Source: an uncultured Desulfobacter sp.
GTDB lineage: Bacteria > Desulfobacterota > Desulfobacteria > Desulfobacterales > Desulfobacteraceae
NCBI RefSeq assembly: GCF_963665355.1
Contig: NZ_OY762229.1
Coordinates: forward strand, 434,001 to 498,000
Reading direction: 5' to 3'
DNA: 64,000 bases
Under the pieces are notes generated by a model, which saw only the letters and a program-made list of their open reading frames with translations, was not told where the DNA came from and did not search any database. Positions 25,651 to 34,459 of the stretch are shown one piece after another. Both the position numbers and the translations under genes were made by a program. The stretch's first letter is position 1, and every line of letters starts with the position of its first letter.

Positions 25651-26658
25651 CTATCTATTCCCGGTAACGTGGCGCTGGCCGGTAAACACATGAATAGACC
25701 GGTCTTTGTCTTTACCGATTGCCGGATCATTCGGTGCGTTCCCATCCCAGGACACCAGGGATTCCGGGTCCGTCACCACAATGACCGGACATCCGGCGCG
25801 AAAGGCTGTCCGCTCCACGGCACTGCCGGCATACCATTTCCGGGCCTTTTCCTTTGTGTGTGATCCCAGAATAATCAGGTCGGCACTGTTTTTTTCAGCA
25901 CATTTAACAAGTTCCAGATGGGGTAACGCCCCGCCCCAGAGCTGATAGGCGCAAGGGCTGTCTTTGACTATATCCCGGCAAAATTCTTCCAGACGTTTTT
26001 CCGTGTTTTTTCTGTCTGCGTCAGAATCTTCCTTGGTATATTTGGGATACGGCGGCACAGGGATCATGTGAAAGGGAAAAATTGTCGACCCGAATTTTTC
26101 CGCAGTGTTCCGGGCAAAGGCCAGGGCGCATTCACAGGATACGGAAAAATCCACCCCCACCACAATTTTTTTAAATGCCGCCGAGGACAAGCGTACCCCG
26201 GGATTGATTATCATCACCGGACAATTTTCCCGGGTCACTACGCCTTCTACGGTGCTCCCGATCTTACCGGCCACCCGTACGGTTCCCCTTTCCGCGGCGC
26301 GTTCGGAGTGGGGGCCTACAACAATCATGCCCGCGTTAAGATTCCGGGAATGGCGCACAATCTCTTCCCAGGGGAATCCGCAAACCACCCTGACATCAAA
26401 ATCCATATTCGCCGGCAAGATCGCCTTATAAAAATCAAAGAGTTCTTTTTGGACAACGGCCTGGTACTCCGGTGAAAAATTGATCTCCTCATTTGTTTTA
26501 TAATCTTTAACCAGGTGTCGGCTGTTTTGGTGGGAGGACTCCGCCACATGGAGAATGTCGAGCTTAGCCTGATGGGTTTGGGCGACTGCGGCAGCGCCTG
26601 TCACCACCGGATCCTCGACACCCACAAGGTCTGTTGCTGCTAAAATATGCTTGAACAT
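25651..26658 (-). CDS. Tandem universal stress protein (two UspA domains)
   Basis: 335 residues with two Usp folds. Domain 1: KHILAATDLVG ... IVVGPHSERAAERG ... GVVTRENCPVMII. Domain 2: KKIVVGVDFSVSCECAL ... LIILGSHTKEKARKWYAGS ... RTAFRAGCPVIVV. Each has a G-x-H/T nucleotide-binding loop resembling the ATP-binding subclass. Start 26658 has AAAGGAG 6 bases upstream. It follows the two-domain kinase gene by 22 bp on the same strand, so the two are co-transcribed. A role in energy limitation or adhesion stress is typical. Confidence 0.85.
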   Translation of the reverse strand: MFKHILAATDLVGVEDPVVTGAAAVAQTHQAKLDILHVAESSHQNSRHLVKDYKTNEEINFSPEYQAVVQKELFDFYKAILPANMDFDVRVVCGFPWEEIVRHSRNLNAGMIVVGPHSERAAERGTVRVAGKIGSTVEGVVTRENCPVMIINPGVRLSSAAFKKIVVGVDFSVSCECALAFARNTAEKFGSTIFPFHMIPVPPYPKYTKEDSDADRKNTEKRLEEFCRDIVKDSPCAYQLWGGALPHLELVKCAEKNSADLIILGSHTKEKARKWYAGSAVERTAFRAGCPVIVVTDPESLVSWDGNAPNDPAIGKDKDRSIHVFTGQRHVTGNR

Positions 26659-26680
26659 GGATTCTCCTTTATTAATTTTT

Positions 26681-28252
26681 TCAAAGCATCCAGGGTAAAA
26701 TCTTTGCAAGACATTCATCCATGGAGGCTTTGGTGTTCACCGTTAAATGATGGTCCGTCTCTGTTTTTTCAATGGGTTCAAACCGGCTTTTAAATGATTG
26801 AAAATGGGAAATCCTTGCATCAGATACGGTGTTCCGGCCGGTTCTCATGATCAGCCGCTCCTGCAGAACAAAATCCGGTACCGTGCATTGAATAAACACG
26901 ATGCCGGCACCTAGCTGCCCGGCCAGAGCAATAGCTTGTTTTCGATATTTTTCCCGGCCGAAGGTGGCATCCAGAACCACGGAATTACCTTTTAAAATCT
27001 CTTTTTGGGCCAGGGACAAAAGCGCGTCATAGGTCTGGCCGGTTGCAGCTTCGCAATAAATTCCCTGCTCAAAAGGCATGGTCCCGGGATCGGTGGGCGG
27101 GGCCGGAAACATTTTTTTCCGGACCACATCCGAATTGAAGGCCCGGATATTCAGCGCATCGCAAAGAGCTTGTGCCAAGGTGCTCTTTCCGGATGCGGGC
27201 ATGCCGCAGACCACCCAGATCCCGGGCCTGGAAAAGCCATGGGCATACCGGTCCGAAAACCCAAGATATTTTTTTGTTTGCGCCAAAAGTTGATTGCGCT
27301 CCTCTTCGGAAACATCATGTTCCTGCAGGCGGATGCAGTTCACCTTAAAACGCACCATGGCCCGGTAGCATTTATAGAAATTGATCAGTGTGTATACTTG
27401 CGGGTCATTGCTATAACCGGCATAGGCCAGAAGAAACTTTTCGGCGAGGGCTGAAAATCCCAAGGATTCCATATCCATGACCAGAAAGGCCAGATCCGCG
27501 CCCACGTCCTGATACCGGAACCGGTCATTGAATTCAATACAGTCGATGATCTGAATCCCGGTATTTGTGAAATAAATATGATCTGTTCTCAAATCCCCAT
27601 GGCAGTCCCGGAACCGATTATCTGCCATGCGGCGAAAAAACAGGGCTTTCTGCCTGTCCAAAAAGGCATCTGTCCTGGACCATACCGACTGAAAACAATC
27701 GCCGTCAAACAGAGACCCGAGCCAGGGCCGGGTCTGTTCAAAGTTTTCATCGCAGTTCTGCCGGATCGTTTCAAAAACCGATTCCCTGTCCGGCGGCGTG
27801 TCCGATGTGCCGGAATCGTAAAATTCCGACAGTTTCATTGCCAGCCGGTCAATATCCCCGTCACCGATCTTTCCAGATTGCAGCAACTGTTTCATGGAAC
27901 GGGTTTCTGACAGTTTGCGCATCCTTACGGCATATTCAACAACCGTCCCGTCGCCGCCCAGGTAAAATCTGTCGCCTTTTTGTGTAATTTCCGTCACGCC
28001 AAGGTAGATGTTATCTGTCAGCCTCAGATTTAATGAGACTTCACGGGAACAATAATGCCTGCGGTTTTCAAGGCAGGTAAAATCAAGGAAATCCAGACCA
28101 ATGTTTTTTTTAATTTTATATACAACGTCGCCGGCCAGGAACACCATGGAAATATGTGTTTCAAAAACCGTTACGCCGGCAACCGGATGAGGATAAAATT
28201 CCGGGTTCCGCATCTGTTTGAAAATAGCTTCCTGAAGGGCTGATTTTTCCAT
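26681..28252 (-). CDS. Two-domain kinase: APH-like domain plus P-loop (gluconate/zeta-type) kinase
   Basis: 523 residues. Residues about 25-330 resemble aminoglycoside/small-molecule phosphotransferases: VYKIKKNIGLDFLDF (ATP Lys), CHGDLRTDHIYFTNTG with the catalytic His-Gly-Asp, and IDCIEFNDRFRYQDVGADLAFL. Residues about 345-520 are an AAA-type kinase with Walker A GMPASGKSTL and DATFGREKYRKQA. This pairing is a recurrent but uncharacterised bacterial family; the substrate is not known. It is upstream of the Usp gene on one transcript, which points to a stress or persistence role. Confidence 0.8.
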   Translation of the reverse strand: MEKSALQEAIFKQMRNPEFYPHPVAGVTVFETHISMVFLAGDVVYKIKKNIGLDFLDFTCLENRRHYCSREVSLNLRLTDNIYLGVTEITQKGDRFYLGGDGTVVEYAVRMRKLSETRSMKQLLQSGKIGDGDIDRLAMKLSEFYDSGTSDTPPDRESVFETIRQNCDENFEQTRPWLGSLFDGDCFQSVWSRTDAFLDRQKALFFRRMADNRFRDCHGDLRTDHIYFTNTGIQIIDCIEFNDRFRYQDVGADLAFLVMDMESLGFSALAEKFLLAYAGYSNDPQVYTLINFYKCYRAMVRFKVNCIRLQEHDVSEEERNQLLAQTKKYLGFSDRYAHGFSRPGIWVVCGMPASGKSTLAQALCDALNIRAFNSDVVRKKMFPAPPTDPGTMPFEQGIYCEAATGQTYDALLSLAQKEILKGNSVVLDATFGREKYRKQAIALAGQLGAGIVFIQCTVPDFVLQERLIMRTGRNTVSDARISHFQSFKSRFEPIEKTETDHHLTVNTKASMDECLAKILPWML

Positions 28253-28347
28253 CTTCACCGGTCCACCCCCGTTTAGAAGATTTCAGATAATTTTAACTAT
28301 AGCATAAATACAGTTAAAAACTTGGAAAAATCCTTACACCGGCCTGC

Positions 28348-28725
28348 TCATCCACCAAATTCATCTTTGAGAACATCTTCAACAGATTCCGGCGTGTCTA
28401 TCTTATGGACTTTTCTCGCGTCGGAGGCGTCGGAAGACGGTACGGATTTTTTGACGATATTCATGGCGCCCAGACCGGCTGAAATGGCCCAGTCATCCAT
28501 GTCGAAATTAAGAAAGCGGATCTCGGCAAGGTTTGTCAGGGACCTGCACAGGGTGTCCACCTCCTCGAACTTCATCTCCTGCCCGGATGTCTTTAAAAAC
28601 CGGCCCGAAAACCGGGCTGTCTTTCCGGAAAATGAAAAAAAGATTCTGGTAAGATCTGTGCTGTGACTGACAAGGATTTGTTTGATCTTTCGATTGGTAT
28701 CATATCTTGTTGTGTTTTGTTTCAT
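28348..28725 (-). CDS. Hypothetical protein
   Basis: 125 residues, soluble, not recognised. Sequence runs from a basic N-terminus (MKQNTTRYDTNRKIKQIL) through FSGRFLKTSG, which may form strands, to a helix (VDTLCRSLTNLAEIRFLNF) and a polar tail. The start is uncertain: an in-frame ATG lies 7 codons upstream. It lies 95 bp upstream of the two-domain kinase gene on the same strand. Confidence 0.4.
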   Translation of the reverse strand: MKQNTTRYDTNRKIKQILVSHSTDLTRIFFSFSGKTARFSGRFLKTSGQEMKFEEVDTLCRSLTNLAEIRFLNFDMDDWAISAGLGAMNIVKKSVPSSDASDARKVHKIDTPESVEDVLKDEFGG

Positions 28726-28806
28726 ATAACGGCACATTAAAAACAAACCCGGGAAAAGTCAACTTATGTTTCCCGCCTGGACAGCAAGGCCAATCTCATT
28801 CTTGTG

Positions 28807-28835
28807 TTGACACCCATTTTAATGATATCTAATTT
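28807..28835 (+). promoter_or_regulatory. Sigma-70-type promoter before the acyl-CoA-synthetase-like gene
   Basis: TTGACA (28807-28812), a 17-base spacer, then TAATTT (28830-28835), 90 bp upstream of the ATG at 28925. The -35 is perfect and the -10 moderate. Confidence 0.45.
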
Positions 28836-28924
28836 AGAATATCTGCTGGCAACCATGATATGGTAGTGGTTGCAAGTCTCAACAAAAATGGCCCCTTGAA
28901 TGTCCTTAATTTGGGAGTAAAACT

Positions 28925-30748
28925 ATGGAAAGAACTGATCTTGGCCCAAAAATACCCGTACGTCTTGATGCGTTTCGCCGTCTGCACAGACACACGCTTG
29001 ACAATCGTGAACAATTCTGGGCTGCCCAGGCAGAACGGTTGCAATGGCAGACGGCTTTTTCCTGTGTGGTCAAGGAGGATTTTTCCACGCCTTTTTTCTC
29101 CTGGTTCTGTGACGGACAGATCAATGCGGCCCAGAACGCACTTCACAGAATCATTGAACAGGGAAAGGCAGAAACACCGGCCCTGGTCTATTATCAAAAA
29201 TCCGGACATGTCAGTACCCTGACATTTAATGAACTTAAGGACAACGTTCTCAAGCTTGCAGCGGCTTTTCACCGGGCGGGCCTGGTTCCGGGAGACTGCA
29301 TTGCCTTAAATCTTCCCAACTGTCCTGAATTTATCATCAGCGCCCTTTCAGCCGCCTATCTTGGCATCACTTACCTTCCCCTGGGCTGCCATCTGCCGGC
29401 GTCCACTGTGGCCGAGGATGTCACTGCATCAAATGCGAAACTTTTAATCATGGCAAGCAGCAACGGGGACGAAGAAAAAAAGGACCAGATTCTGACGGTC
29501 CGAACCCTGCTTAAAGGCCTGCCCGTTCTCATTGCAGATGAAAAGCGTGAAGGACTCCCAACCCTTGAAGAATACATGGCCGATGCAGATCCTTGCGGGC
29601 TTGAACCAGCCAGCCCCAATGCCGACCATCCCCTGTTTGTGGTTTATGAAAACCGGCTGGCCGGCAAGCATGTGGGGTCTGTTTTCCCAACCGGTGGATT
29701 TCTGGTCCAGGCCCACGCCTCCTTCGATGATATTTTCAAAAAAACCCTTAATGGGGACGAACCCGAAATGATTGTCAACACGCTGGATATGTGCAAAGCA
29801 CCGACCCAGGCCTATGGTCTGTGGGGGCCTTTGACCAATGGCACGGGTATTATCCTCATTGATAATGAGATTGATAACGAAATCCGGATCAATACCATTG
29901 AAAAAATTCTCAATGAACAGCCAAATCCGGCACTGCTCTGCCGGCCGACTTTGATTTCGGAAATTAAGGAACAACTGGACCAGGCCAGGCTGAACACAAC
30001 CAATCGGTTTCCCGTCATTGCCTGCTGTGGCAACGCCCTGCCTCCAAGGCTGGTCAAATATGCAGACGGCATATTGGTAAACGGTCCGGAACGGGTGGTG
30101 AATCTTTGGGTGCAGAGCAGGAGCGGTACCGCACTGCTCAATTCATATCCCACGCCGGAACTGAACCGTCCCGGTACTCTGGGATTCGGCGCTTTAGGGG
30201 TGGAACCTTTGATCATGAGCGATTACGGCCAGTTTTGTAAAACAAACATCAGCGGCAATCTGGTATTTGCCCAGTCCTGGCCGGCCATGGCAATGGCCAA
30301 CAGCGGTACGGCCCAGCATTTTAAAAGGACCTATTTTTCAAGATTCCCCGGATATTTTTATACCTACGACGGGGTCAGGTCCGACAAAGACGGATTTTTC
30401 TGGTTCATGGGACGGCTTGACGACGTCATTAAAGTCAAAGGACAGGGCCTGGGCGCATCCCTGATTGAAGGTGTTCTGACCTCCCATCCCCTGGTTGATG
30501 AAGCTGCGATTATCGGTTCCCAGGACAAATCCGGGGAGGATATTGTGGCCTTTGTGGTGCCCAGAAGTCCCATTCAGGATGAGCAAAAATGTATTGACCA
30601 GATAAAAGAGTATATTGCCGATAAAATCGGTCGTTTTGCTGTACCGGAAAAAATATTCATTACGGAAAAGCTGCCAAGAACCCCCACAGGAAAACTGTTC
30701 CGGTCTGTTTTGCGCCGCATTGCGGCAGGAGAAGAGAGCCTTGACTGA
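28925..30748 (+). CDS. AMP-forming acyl-CoA-synthetase-like protein with eroded ATP loop
   Basis: 607 residues aligned with acetyl/propionyl-CoA synthetases over their whole length. Conserved: substrate-side GDCIALNLPNCPEFIISALS, the hinge and A8 loop MGRLDDVIKVKGQGLGASLIE, and the C-terminal catalytic Lys in PRTPTGKLFRSVLRRI. Degenerate: the A3 P-loop (normally TSGSTGKPKG) reads VYENRLAGKHVGSVFP at 240-254, and the A5 motif (normally WWQTETG) reads LWVQSRSG. The protein may therefore be a weak or non-catalytic relative, a regulatory subunit, or use another acyl donor. It is followed 69 bp later by the butyrate kinase fusion, a natural partner in acyl-CoA/acyl-phosphate chemistry. Confidence 0.7.
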   Translation: MERTDLGPKIPVRLDAFRRLHRHTLDNREQFWAAQAERLQWQTAFSCVVKEDFSTPFFSWFCDGQINAAQNALHRIIEQGKAETPALVYYQKSGHVSTLTFNELKDNVLKLAAAFHRAGLVPGDCIALNLPNCPEFIISALSAAYLGITYLPLGCHLPASTVAEDVTASNAKLLIMASSNGDEEKKDQILTVRTLLKGLPVLIADEKREGLPTLEEYMADADPCGLEPASPNADHPLFVVYENRLAGKHVGSVFPTGGFLVQAHASFDDIFKKTLNGDEPEMIVNTLDMCKAPTQAYGLWGPLTNGTGIILIDNEIDNEIRINTIEKILNEQPNPALLCRPTLISEIKEQLDQARLNTTNRFPVIACCGNALPPRLVKYADGILVNGPERVVNLWVQSRSGTALLNSYPTPELNRPGTLGFGALGVEPLIMSDYGQFCKTNISGNLVFAQSWPAMAMANSGTAQHFKRTYFSRFPGYFYTYDGVRSDKDGFFWFMGRLDDVIKVKGQGLGASLIEGVLTSHPLVDEAAIIGSQDKSGEDIVAFVVPRSPIQDEQKCIDQIKEYIADKIGRFAVPEKIFITEKLPRTPTGKLFRSVLRRIAAGEESLD

Positions 30749-30817
30749 CCTATCGGTGCGGGGCCAATGAGGGACTCGGAAAATTGATTGACGATAAATA
30801 AAAGGAGCCCTAGAAAA

Positions 30818-33271
30818 GTGAGCGCGACACTTCGTAAAAAAATAATTGAAACAATGGCAGAAATTGGAAAAATAAATGTGTCCATGTCCGCCTTTGAAAG
30901 GGATCTGACAATGGCCAGTGAAGCATGGCTGGCCGATCTTTCCGAACAGATAAAACAAGGCATGGGCGCTTCGGAGGCCAGGATACTGCAAAGCGATCTT
31001 GCAGCCGTCATTGAGGTCCTGATCAAAGCCCCCCCTTCCCCGGATATCAATACCATTATTGGCAATGCCCTGACCATGATGCTGGAAATGGAATGCATGG
31101 GGCAGGATAACAGCCCTATCATACAGCGTCTTTTGGGTCCATCCCTGGCCAAGGAAGCCCGACAACAGGAGATGAGATTTCTTTTGCTGAATCCGGGCAC
31201 ACCATCCACCCGGCTTGCCCTGTATCAGGGACTGAAACAGGTGCACCGTTTTGAGATACATGTTCTTCCCGATGAGGAAGACAGTCTGGACCGCAGGGTA
31301 AAGGCTGTGGCGGCACATCTGAAACAGGCAGGAATTGACCTGGCCTCCCTTGACGGCATTGCCTGCCAGGGCGGGTTTCTGAAAGCCATCCCGTCCGGAA
31401 CCTACCGGGTGGTTCCGGAAATGGCCCTGGACCTTGTGGAAGCGCCGTTGCGGTCCCATGCCAGCAATATGGGCATTCCCATGGGCATGGAACTGGCCCG
31501 GATGGCAGGCAGCCAAAAGGATCTGCTTTTGACCACCACAGATCCCTTTGTCTGTGACGAAATGGATCTGGTGGACCGGGTTACGGGATTTGTAAAAATC
31601 AAGCGCAGCGGTGTCGGGGCACATTATTTAAACCACAAGGCCGTGTGGCGGATTGTGGCATCTCTGATGAACCAGGCCCCCGAACAGGTGAATGCCGTTA
31701 CCGCCCATTTAGGCGGGGGGACCTCCCTTGCCGCACACAGACAGGGCCGGGTCACCATGCTCATAGACGCCTATTCCGGCCTTCCGTCCACAAGCAGAAG
31801 CGGTGCCATAGACATAGACCGGATCATTACAGCCATCAAATCCAAGGATATCTCCATCAGGGACCTTGAGCAGGTCATAGAGAGCCGGGGCGGCCTTCTC
31901 TCCCTTGTGGGCACCAATGATTTTTACGCAATGATCGGATTCCTGCGCCAGGGTGCCACCCCGGTGCAGCGCAAAAAGATAGAACTGGTCCAGAACTTTC
32001 TGGCAAGAAGAATCGCCGCAGGCATGCTGAAACTTACTGCGGACGGGGCAGATGTCAGGGTGATGGTGATCACCGGCGGACTTGCCAAAAATCCGGACAT
32101 GATGCACCGTGTCAAGCAAAATATCGCAGGGCGTTATCCCGTGGTGATCATGTCCGGCTACTTTGAACATGAAGCCCTGGCTGCCGGGCATATCCGGGGA
32201 TATTACGCCCCTGAAATACTCAAGGACTACGAAACCGAACGGGATGCCCTGGCCAAAAAAAGGCGTGATGAAGACGACTTGATTAACACCCCCGTATTCA
32301 AACGCGAAATCAGGTTCAAGAAGAAAGGGGCCCCGCTGACCACCCTGGACGATATCATTGATGCGGCATACCTGACGGTCAAAGAAAATTATGCGCCCAC
32401 CATCGCCATTGTGGGCGCCAACAACGAAGAGGCGATCCAGGCTGCCAAAAGGGCCAATGAAGAGGGCCAGTTCCGGATCTCCAAATTCGTTCTCCTTGGC
32501 GATTTCCAGGAGATCAGCCAGATGGCGTATGAATACGACCTTGTCATTGACAATGACAACTACACCATCGTTGATACGGAAACCCCCGTGGAAGAGGCTG
32601 TCAGCCTTTTGGACCAGGGCAAGGTTGATATCCTTATGAAAGGGTCTGTTCATACCGAAGATATTCTAAGGGGCGTTTTTAAATATCTCAAATCCAGCGG
32701 CCGGCTTCAGAAAGGCCAGGTCATGAGCCACACCGCCATTGTGGATATCCCCACCCGAAACAAATTGCTCATATTCTCAGACGGCGCGCTAAACACTTAC
32801 CCTGATGAACAAAAACGTGTGGCAATCCTTGAAAATGCCTTAAAAGTAGTTCACAACCTGAATATCAAGGTTCCCAAGGTGGCCGTAGTTTCTGCCGTTG
32901 AAAGCGTAAACCGCAGCGTGGACAGTTCCATTGAGGCGGAACGTATTGCCGGCCGCTTTGCAGGCAGAGACGACTGCATTGTGGAAGGCCCCTTATCTTT
33001 GGATGTGGCCATGGATCCGGCCATTGCCGAAGAAAAGCATTACACGGGCCGAATCAGGGGCAACGCCGATGTACTGATCCTGCCGGACATTGATGCGGGC
33101 AATATTCTATGGAAGACACTTACGACCCAGTCCGGAGCGGCCCTTGCCGGGATGATTCTTTGTGGTGACATGCCCCTGATCCTGACGTCCAGGGGGGATT
33201 CGACCCGGTCAAAACTGGCGTCGCTCTCCCTTGCTGTAAAATTTTACTTTGATCTTAAAAACGCATCTTAA
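30818..33271 (+). CDS. Butyrate kinase-phosphate butyryltransferase fusion
   Basis: 817 residues from GTG 30818 (AGGAG upstream). Residues 1-118 are a helical extension not recognised. Residues about 120-480 are a butyrate/acetate-kinase fold (LLLNPGTPSTRLALY, HASNMGIPMG, VTAHLGGGTSLAAH, VITGGLAKN). Residues about 515-815 are a phosphate acyltransferase (TIAIVGANNEEAIQAAKRA, VDILMKGSVHTEDILRGVF, MSHTAIVDI, DVLILPDIDAGNILWKTL). The two halves normally are separate genes (buk, ptb) that interconvert acyl-CoA, acyl-phosphate and acid with ATP gain. Here both are in one chain in the order kinase-transferase, with no stop between. The frame is clean throughout, so it is a real fusion. The acyl chain is inferred. 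Confidence 0.85.
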   Translation: MSATLRKKIIETMAEIGKINVSMSAFERDLTMASEAWLADLSEQIKQGMGASEARILQSDLAAVIEVLIKAPPSPDINTIIGNALTMMLEMECMGQDNSPIIQRLLGPSLAKEARQQEMRFLLLNPGTPSTRLALYQGLKQVHRFEIHVLPDEEDSLDRRVKAVAAHLKQAGIDLASLDGIACQGGFLKAIPSGTYRVVPEMALDLVEAPLRSHASNMGIPMGMELARMAGSQKDLLLTTTDPFVCDEMDLVDRVTGFVKIKRSGVGAHYLNHKAVWRIVASLMNQAPEQVNAVTAHLGGGTSLAAHRQGRVTMLIDAYSGLPSTSRSGAIDIDRIITAIKSKDISIRDLEQVIESRGGLLSLVGTNDFYAMIGFLRQGATPVQRKKIELVQNFLARRIAAGMLKLTADGADVRVMVITGGLAKNPDMMHRVKQNIAGRYPVVIMSGYFEHEALAAGHIRGYYAPEILKDYETERDALAKKRRDEDDLINTPVFKREIRFKKKGAPLTTLDDIIDAAYLTVKENYAPTIAIVGANNEEAIQAAKRANEEGQFRISKFVLLGDFQEISQMAYEYDLVIDNDNYTIVDTETPVEEAVSLLDQGKVDILMKGSVHTEDILRGVFKYLKSSGRLQKGQVMSHTAIVDIPTRNKLLIFSDGALNTYPDEQKRVAILENALKVVHNLNIKVPKVAVVSAVESVNRSVDSSIEAERIAGRFAGRDDCIVEGPLSLDVAMDPAIAEEKHYTGRIRGNADVLILPDIDAGNILWKTLTTQSGAALAGMILCGDMPLILTSRGDSTRSKLASLSLAVKFYFDLKNAS

Positions 33272-33355
33272 CTTTACCCGGGAAGTTGAACACAGATAAG
33301 CGGACTTGAGCCTTCCTGTTCAACTTCCCCAATGGCCCGATTGAAACCACAGACA

Positions 33356-34459
33356 TCAGTACTGGCTTAACGCCTCTCTTTCTTCGTCAAAATCCGCAAA
33401 CTCAAGTGCTGCTTGGCGAAAATTATTCTCACACGCCATAAACGCTGCCACGACATCGGGGTCAAAATGGCTGCCGCTGCCTTCCAGCAGACAGTTTCTG
33501 GCCTTTGCATGGGTAAACGGCGGCTTGTACACCCGCTTGCTGATCAGGGCATCATAAACATCGGCCAGGGCCATAATACGTCCGGATAGAGGAATCTGCA
33601 GGCCTTTCAACCCCTGGGGATAGCCGGAACCATCCCACTTTTCGTGGTGGGTATAAGCGATCTGCCGGGCAAAACGCAGAAAGCCGCTGGCGCTCCTGTT
33701 CAGCATGGATTCTTCTGCCCGCAAAATGGTGTCCCGGCCCAAAATGGTATGTCTTTTCATAATGTTAAATTCCTCATCCGTTAACCTGTCCGGCTTAAGC
33801 AGGATGGCGTCCGGAATTCCGACTTTTCCAATGTCATGCAGCGGCGCAGATTTATGTATAAGGTCAATGGTGGTGCTGTTAAGAAAGTCTGTCCATTTCG
33901 GTTTTGCACTTAATTCCAAAGCCAGGATGCGGACATATTCCTGGGTTCGTCTGATATGGCCTCCAGTGTCATCATCCCTGGTTTCCGCAAGGGAGGCCAG
34001 GGTTAAAATGGTCACATCACGTGTCAGCTCCAACTCTTTTGTACGATTATGCACCAGCTCTTCGAGGTGATCGCGATGCATTTTCAGTTCAAGCTGGTTG
34101 TGAACCCTGGCCTTGACAATATGTGGGTACACGGGTTTTACAATATAATCCACAGCGCCATATTGGAGACCCTTTTGTTCATCTTCCGGAGAGTTCATGG
34201 CTGTAATAAAAATAATGGGGATACTGCGGGTCCCAACATCTTCCTTAAGAATCCGCGCGACCTCATAGCCACTGACATCCGGCATCATGACATCCAGGAG
34301 AATCAAATCCGGAGGATCAACATCCCGTACGATCCGAATCGCCTTCTGTCCTGTCAAAGCAATCCTGACGTTATACTCGGATCTCAAGATATTAACCAAA
34401 ATGTCTATATTTTCAGGGAGATCATCAACCACCAAAATGGTTTGCCTGTTGCTTATCAT
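33356..34459 (-). CDS. Response regulator with HD-GYP c-di-GMP phosphodiesterase domain
   Basis: 367 residues: receiver domain (acceptor Asp in LILLDVMMPDVSG), a coiled linker (DHLEELVHNRTKELELT), then HD-GYP with HDIGKVGIPDAILLKP and the GSGYPQGL signature, DVYDAL and HEKWDG. It likely degrades c-di-GMP when phosphorylated. Its start overlaps the stop of the 1513-aa kinase by 4 bases, so they form one signalling unit. Confidence 0.92.
   Translation of the reverse strand: MISNRQTILVVDDLPENIDILVNILRSEYNVRIALTGQKAIRIVRDVDPPDLILLDVMMPDVSGYEVARILKEDVGTRSIPIIFITAMNSPEDEQKGLQYGAVDYIVKPVYPHIVKARVHNQLELKMHRDHLEELVHNRTKELELTRDVTILTLASLAETRDDDTGGHIRRTQEYVRILALELSAKPKWTDFLNSTTIDLIHKSAPLHDIGKVGIPDAILLKPDRLTDEEFNIMKRHTILGRDTILRAEESMLNRSASGFLRFARQIAYTHHEKWDGSGYPQGLKGLQIPLSGRIMALADVYDALISKRVYKPPFTHAKARNCLLEGSGSHFDPDVVAAFMACENNFRQAALEFADFDEEREALSQY

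Noticed and set aside
30338-31624. 428-codon frame on the minus strand opposite the acyl-CoA synthetase and kinase genes
   Set aside because: It is the antisense shadow of two well-supported genes, with no ribosome-binding site and Cys/His-rich implausible composition.
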